Below are positions 61,642 to 64,000 of a stretch of 64,000 nt of DNA, one piece after another. The stretch spans positions 191,001 to 255,000 of the forward strand of contig NZ_OY776411.1 of the NCBI RefSeq assembly GCF_963675585.1, written 5' to 3'. The position numbers were made by a program, and so were the translations under genes. The DNA is from an uncultured Draconibacterium sp. (GTDB lineage Bacteria; Bacteroidota; Bacteroidia; Bacteroidales; Prolixibacteraceae). Under the pieces are notes generated by a model. It saw only the letters and a program-made list of their open reading frames with translations, ran no database searches and was not told the origin of the DNA. Numbering within the stretch: the first letter of the stretch is position 1; the number at the start of each line of letters is the position of its first letter.

Positions 61642-62322
61642 ATGGAAACTCTTACCATTTGTCCTACCAGTACGGCAACAATACTTGCGTGCCAAAAAAT
61701 TGCTAAAACCTTCAAAGAAAACATTTACGAATTATCAAACTTACGTTCCGAATGGGATCCCGAATACGCCACATCGCTTACTGTTTGGGTTGACGACACC
61801 ATTGAAAAACATTACAGCGACACATTGGATTCGCTTGAAGACGAACGTTACCGGCAATGGCACGAAATAATGATTGCAGGTTTGCAACACCTAAAAGTGT
61901 TGCGTGCATCGGTTAAAGTTGATTTTAAACACGATAAAGAATTTTTGAAAGACTTCTTTAAAAAAGTAGGATATACCGACTATTTCAGCGATGCAAAAAA
62001 TGGTGATCACCTTTGTTTGTACAAATTCTTAAAAACATTTGCCGAAAATATGGATGAAGCAACCCGGCAGAAAATTGTGGAGAAAGGCACGCTTGATTCT
62101 TTGTTTGATAAAATTTTAACCTGCTCAAACCGGGTAAACGATTTCGAAGATTGTTTTATAGCCCTGGAAGGTGAAAACAAATTAGACAATTACGGGAAAA
62201 ACGAAGTTGCTCAGATTTATGAAACCATTCAAGACATTTGCCGGATTGCAATTGCTTATTATCAGTTTGATCCCGCAATGCGCTCAAAATTCAGCTACTA
62301 CAAAGTACTCGTGAATTTGTAA
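61642..62322 (+). CDS. Hypothetical helical protein
   Basis: A 226-residue protein of unknown function, starting METLTICPTSTATILACQ at the ATG 61642; the frame could be extended to TTG 61609, but this lies within the -7 box TAGCTTTG (61604-61611). It is predicted mostly alpha helical and charged (EKHYSDTLDSLEDERYRQWH, KDFFKKVGYTDYFSDAKNGD), with no signal, membrane segment or clear motif. It is flanked by a terminator at its end. I do not recognise the family. Confidence 0.75.
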   Translation: METLTICPTSTATILACQKIAKTFKENIYELSNLRSEWDPEYATSLTVWVDDTIEKHYSDTLDSLEDERYRQWHEIMIAGLQHLKVLRASVKVDFKHDKEFLKDFFKKVGYTDYFSDAKNGDHLCLYKFLKTFAENMDEATRQKIVEKGTLDSLFDKILTCSNRVNDFEDCFIALEGENKLDNYGKNEVAQIYETIQDICRIAIAYYQFDPAMRSKFSYYKVLVNL

Positions 62323-62377
62323 ACCAAAACACACAAACTTATTTCGAACAGTTTTTTTTCAACTACGTAATAATTAA

Positions 62378-62427
62378 CAAAAAAACAGTCCGCCTGTCAA
62401 CTGACAAATGGACTGTTTTTCTTTTTT
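62378..62427. terminator. Bidirectional terminator before DUF4494 gene
   Basis: AAAAACAGTCC (62381-62391) pairs with GGACTGTTTTT (62410-62420), with an inner TGTCA/TGACA; A and T runs on both sides serve the two convergent genes. Confidence 0.8.
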
Positions 62428-62450
62428 ATCTCCTTTTACAAATCGAAATC

Positions 62451-63050
62451 CTATTCTTCGGTTTCCGGTTCATCAGTTTCTTCTTCTGAATCCTGATACT
62501 CATTTGCAGTTTCCTCCTCTTCATTTTCTTCAAATGGATTTATACCATCGGTAAAAATCGGATTTGTTTCTTCCTTTTTTAGAGGCACAAAACCTTCCGG
62601 TGCCTGAACAGATTCTGAAGGTTCGTAAGGAAATACATCGACAATGGTACTAACAGCCAAAGCAGAAGTTACAAAAGGAATAACCAGGTAACTTAAACTT
62701 TCATCCAAACGGGCCAAAGCTTCCTTAATGTCGTCGGCCATGATAAGATAATAAGTGCGAAGCTTCTTTTCCTTTCCGGCTTCTTCGTCAACTGTTACAA
62801 GGTTAATTGTAGCTTTAAACCACCACTCCCCGTCTTCGTATGGAAATACTTCAGCAATACGCGATTTTTTAATGTCAACTACCGAGAATTCTCCGCCACG
62901 CACCATTTCCTGCATTTTGCGTATGATCCGGGTTTCAGCATCGGTATAAGAAACTGCGTCTAATAAAAAATTTTCGGTTACCATTGTTTCGCTTCCGCTC
63001 TCGGAAACCTTCATATATTTTACTTTGGTTTCAAACCATGTTTGCATCAT
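62451..63050 (-). CDS. DUF4494 family protein
   Basis: A 199-residue cytoplasmic protein matching the DUF4494 family of Bacteroidota: it begins MMQTWFETKVKYMKVSESGS, and contains SYTDAETRIIRKMQEMV, the conserved VFPYEDGEWWFKATINLV and YYLIMADDIKEALARLDESL. The last 45 residues are a Glu-rich acidic tail, probably disordered. Function is unknown. The first two codons are both ATG, so the start is uncertain by one residue. A -7 box TATTTTTG lies 31 bases upstream on the minus strand. Confidence 0.85.
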   Translation of the reverse strand: MMQTWFETKVKYMKVSESGSETMVTENFLLDAVSYTDAETRIIRKMQEMVRGGEFSVVDIKKSRIAEVFPYEDGEWWFKATINLVTVDEEAGKEKKLRTYYLIMADDIKEALARLDESLSYLVIPFVTSALAVSTIVDVFPYEPSESVQAPEGFVPLKKEETNPIFTDGINPFEENEEEETANEYQDSEEETDEPETEE

Positions 63051-63196
63051 AACTTTTCAATTTTAGAGTCAGCAAAAATAGTTTTCCAAACCGAAATTAC
63101 TCCATAAAACCAGACATTATTTTTCATTTCAATCCTGTTTTTTCTCTCACATATAAAGTGATATGCTCAGTTCGAGTGAGGGTATTACTATTTCAT

Positions 63197-63228
63197 AAAA
63201 AAAAACCGGTTACAAAAAATGTAACCGG
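63197..63228 (-). terminator. Second, downstream terminator after amt
   Basis: CCGGTTACA (63206-63214) pairs with TGTAACCGG (63220-63228), loop of five, and on the minus strand is followed by nine T: a textbook intrinsic terminator. Confidence 0.8.
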
Positions 63229-63344
63229 CCTCCGATTTTTCTAATAATCTAACTAAACTAACTACAAACTACCCTTGACCTTAATTTGAACGTAAAATAT
63301 TGTATTATCCAGTTAATCATTATTTAGTGTTTGCAACTTCCTGA

Positions 63345-63371
63345 GAAAAGGCCCCGCCCACTGACGGGGCC
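63345..63371 (-). terminator. First terminator after amt
   Basis: GGCCCCG (63350-63356) pairs with CGGGGCC (63365-63371), 8-base loop, followed on the minus strand by CTTTTCTC. The GC-rich stem lies about 40 bases past the amt stop. Confidence 0.75.
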
Positions 63372-63408
63372 ATAAACAGACAGCTACAGACTTAAAAATT
63401 GAAGAAGA

Positions 63409-64000
63409 TTAGTTATAGGCTCCTTCTCCATGTTCATAGATATCGAGCCCCTCTTCTTCGACGCGTTTAGAAGCGCGTAGAACTTTTAATTTCTTTAATA
63501 TTGTGAATAGAATGAATCCACCGCCGGCAGCCCAAACAAAGAATGCAAGAACACCAATTGCCTGAATACCTAATAATTTAGCACCGAATCCATAAAATAA
63601 ACCTTCTGATGTTGAGAATAAACCAACTGCCAGTGTACCAAATGCACCACTTACACCGTGTACAGAGATAGCACCTACAGGGTCGTCAACTTTTAATATT
63701 TTATCGAAGAACTCAACTGCAAATGGTAAAATAATACCTGCAATTGTTCCGATAAGTACTGCTCCAACAGGATCAACAGCGTCACAACCGGCAGTAATAG
63801 CAACTAAACCAGCCAATGCACCGTTCAACGAAATTGATAATGCAGGACGTTTGTAGCGGAACCAAGAAACCAACATTGCAGCGATTGCACCAGCGGCAGC
63901 AGCCAGGTTAGTTGTAACTGCAATATGAGCAATAGCAACAGCATTGTCGGTACCGGCAGCAGCCAGCTGAGATCCGGGGTTAAATCCAAACCAACCGAAC
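63409..64000 (-). CDS. amt: Ammonium transporter Amt (5' end outside window)
   Basis: Ammonium channel of the Amt/Rh family; the start lies beyond the right edge. The visible 197 residues begin in FGWFGFNPGSQLAAAGTDNA and continue with the conserved ISLNGALAGLVAITAGCDAV, VLIGTIAGIILPFAVEFFDK, DDPVGAISVHGVSGAFGTLA and the terminal membrane helices, then a short cytoplasmic tail (EEEGLDIYEHGEGAYN) as in proteins that are gated by GlnK/PII. No glnK gene is visible downstream; it may lie upstream outside the window. Confidence 0.95.
   Translation of the reverse strand, partial: FGWFGFNPGSQLAAAGTDNAVAIAHIAVTTNLAAAAGAIAAMLVSWFRYKRPALSISLNGALAGLVAITAGCDAVDPVGAVLIGTIAGIILPFAVEFFDKILKVDDPVGAISVHGVSGAFGTLAVGLFSTSEGLFYGFGAKLLGIQAIGVLAFFVWAAGGGFILFTILKKLKVLRASKRVEEEGLDIYEHGEGAYN

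Larger units (their letters stand above)
63051..63408. other. 358-bp intergenic region
   Basis: Between the DUF4494 gene and amt, both on the minus strand. It holds the two terminators of amt (63345-63371 and 63197-63228) and the -7 candidate of the DUF4494 gene. I see no reading frame or RNA gene in the rest. Confidence 0.6.

Noticed and set aside
1-64000. tRNA, rRNA or CRISPR loci
   Set aside because: Intergenic regions were read on both strands; no cloverleaf with a GTTC-loop, no rRNA-like segment and no regularly spaced repeats were seen.

Overview
The window is a typical chromosomal stretch from a member of the Bacteroidota. The evidence is the fused lpxC/fabZ gene between lpxD and lpxA, the SUF-only iron-sulfur cluster genes, a Bacteroides-type arg/pro cluster with an N-acylornithine carbamoyltransferase, alternative complex III, and AT-rich promoters of the TTG / TAnnTTTG type. 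A marine or gut Marinilabiliales-like relative is plausible, but that is inference. Only the two edge genes are cut: infB at the left (3' end missing) and amt at the right (5' end missing). I saw no rRNA, tRNA or CRISPR array.

Layout: 1-4.2 kb, rimP-nusA-infB (minus), with a clear promoter. 4.4-9 kb, an HD phosphohydrolase and the lipid A start genes lpxD, lpxC/fabZ, lpxA, ending in a strong terminator. 9.04-10.68 kb, an IS1634-like insertion sequence with exact 14-bp ends and an exact 53-bp target duplication, inserted just behind that terminator. 11-20 kb, thiL, then sufBCDS and sufE/sufT split by a rubrerythrin and a small membrane protein, then thiamine pyrophosphokinase. 20-28.4 kb (minus), Lon, ribosomal protein L31, two tandem YghO-like proteins, a Bax-inhibitor-1 family protein, an AlkD-like protein and a flippase. 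28.6-37.8 kb, an AI-2E family permease and the complete six-gene alternative complex III operon actABCDEF. 37.9-42.4 kb, an NfeD-like/flotillin pair and a NatAB-like exporter. 42.4-44.8 kb, cysK with its leader, a DUF302 protein, a heavy-metal-associated lipoprotein and a 50-residue small protein. 44.8-58.7 kb, carAB (minus) facing away from argR, followed by an N-acyltransferase-like gene, argG, argC, argD/astC, proC, proB, proA and the carbamoyltransferase. 58.8-61.4 kb, hisA, hisF, hisIE with a broken four-helix-bundle gene between hisA and hisF. The end holds a hypothetical gene, a DUF4494 gene and the ammonium transporter.

The genes form several coherent units: translation initiation/transcription elongation, lipid A synthesis, SUF cluster assembly, the quinol-oxidising respiratory complex, and arginine-proline-carbamoyl phosphate metabolism under apparent ArgR control. 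The most interesting finding is upstream of cysK: a 24-codon leader peptide with three consecutive Met codons followed by three consecutive Cys codons, and a perfect 13-bp terminator whose 5' arm can instead pair with the end of the leader. By hand this folds into a classical 1:2 / 2:3 / 3:4 attenuator that would sense cysteine (and perhaps methionine) supply. A second leader peptide followed at once by an intrinsic terminator lies in front of carA, next to a tandem ARG-box arrangement over the argR promoter. The intergenic gaps of the arg/his region are full of dispersed palindromes and CTTC-rich repeats.
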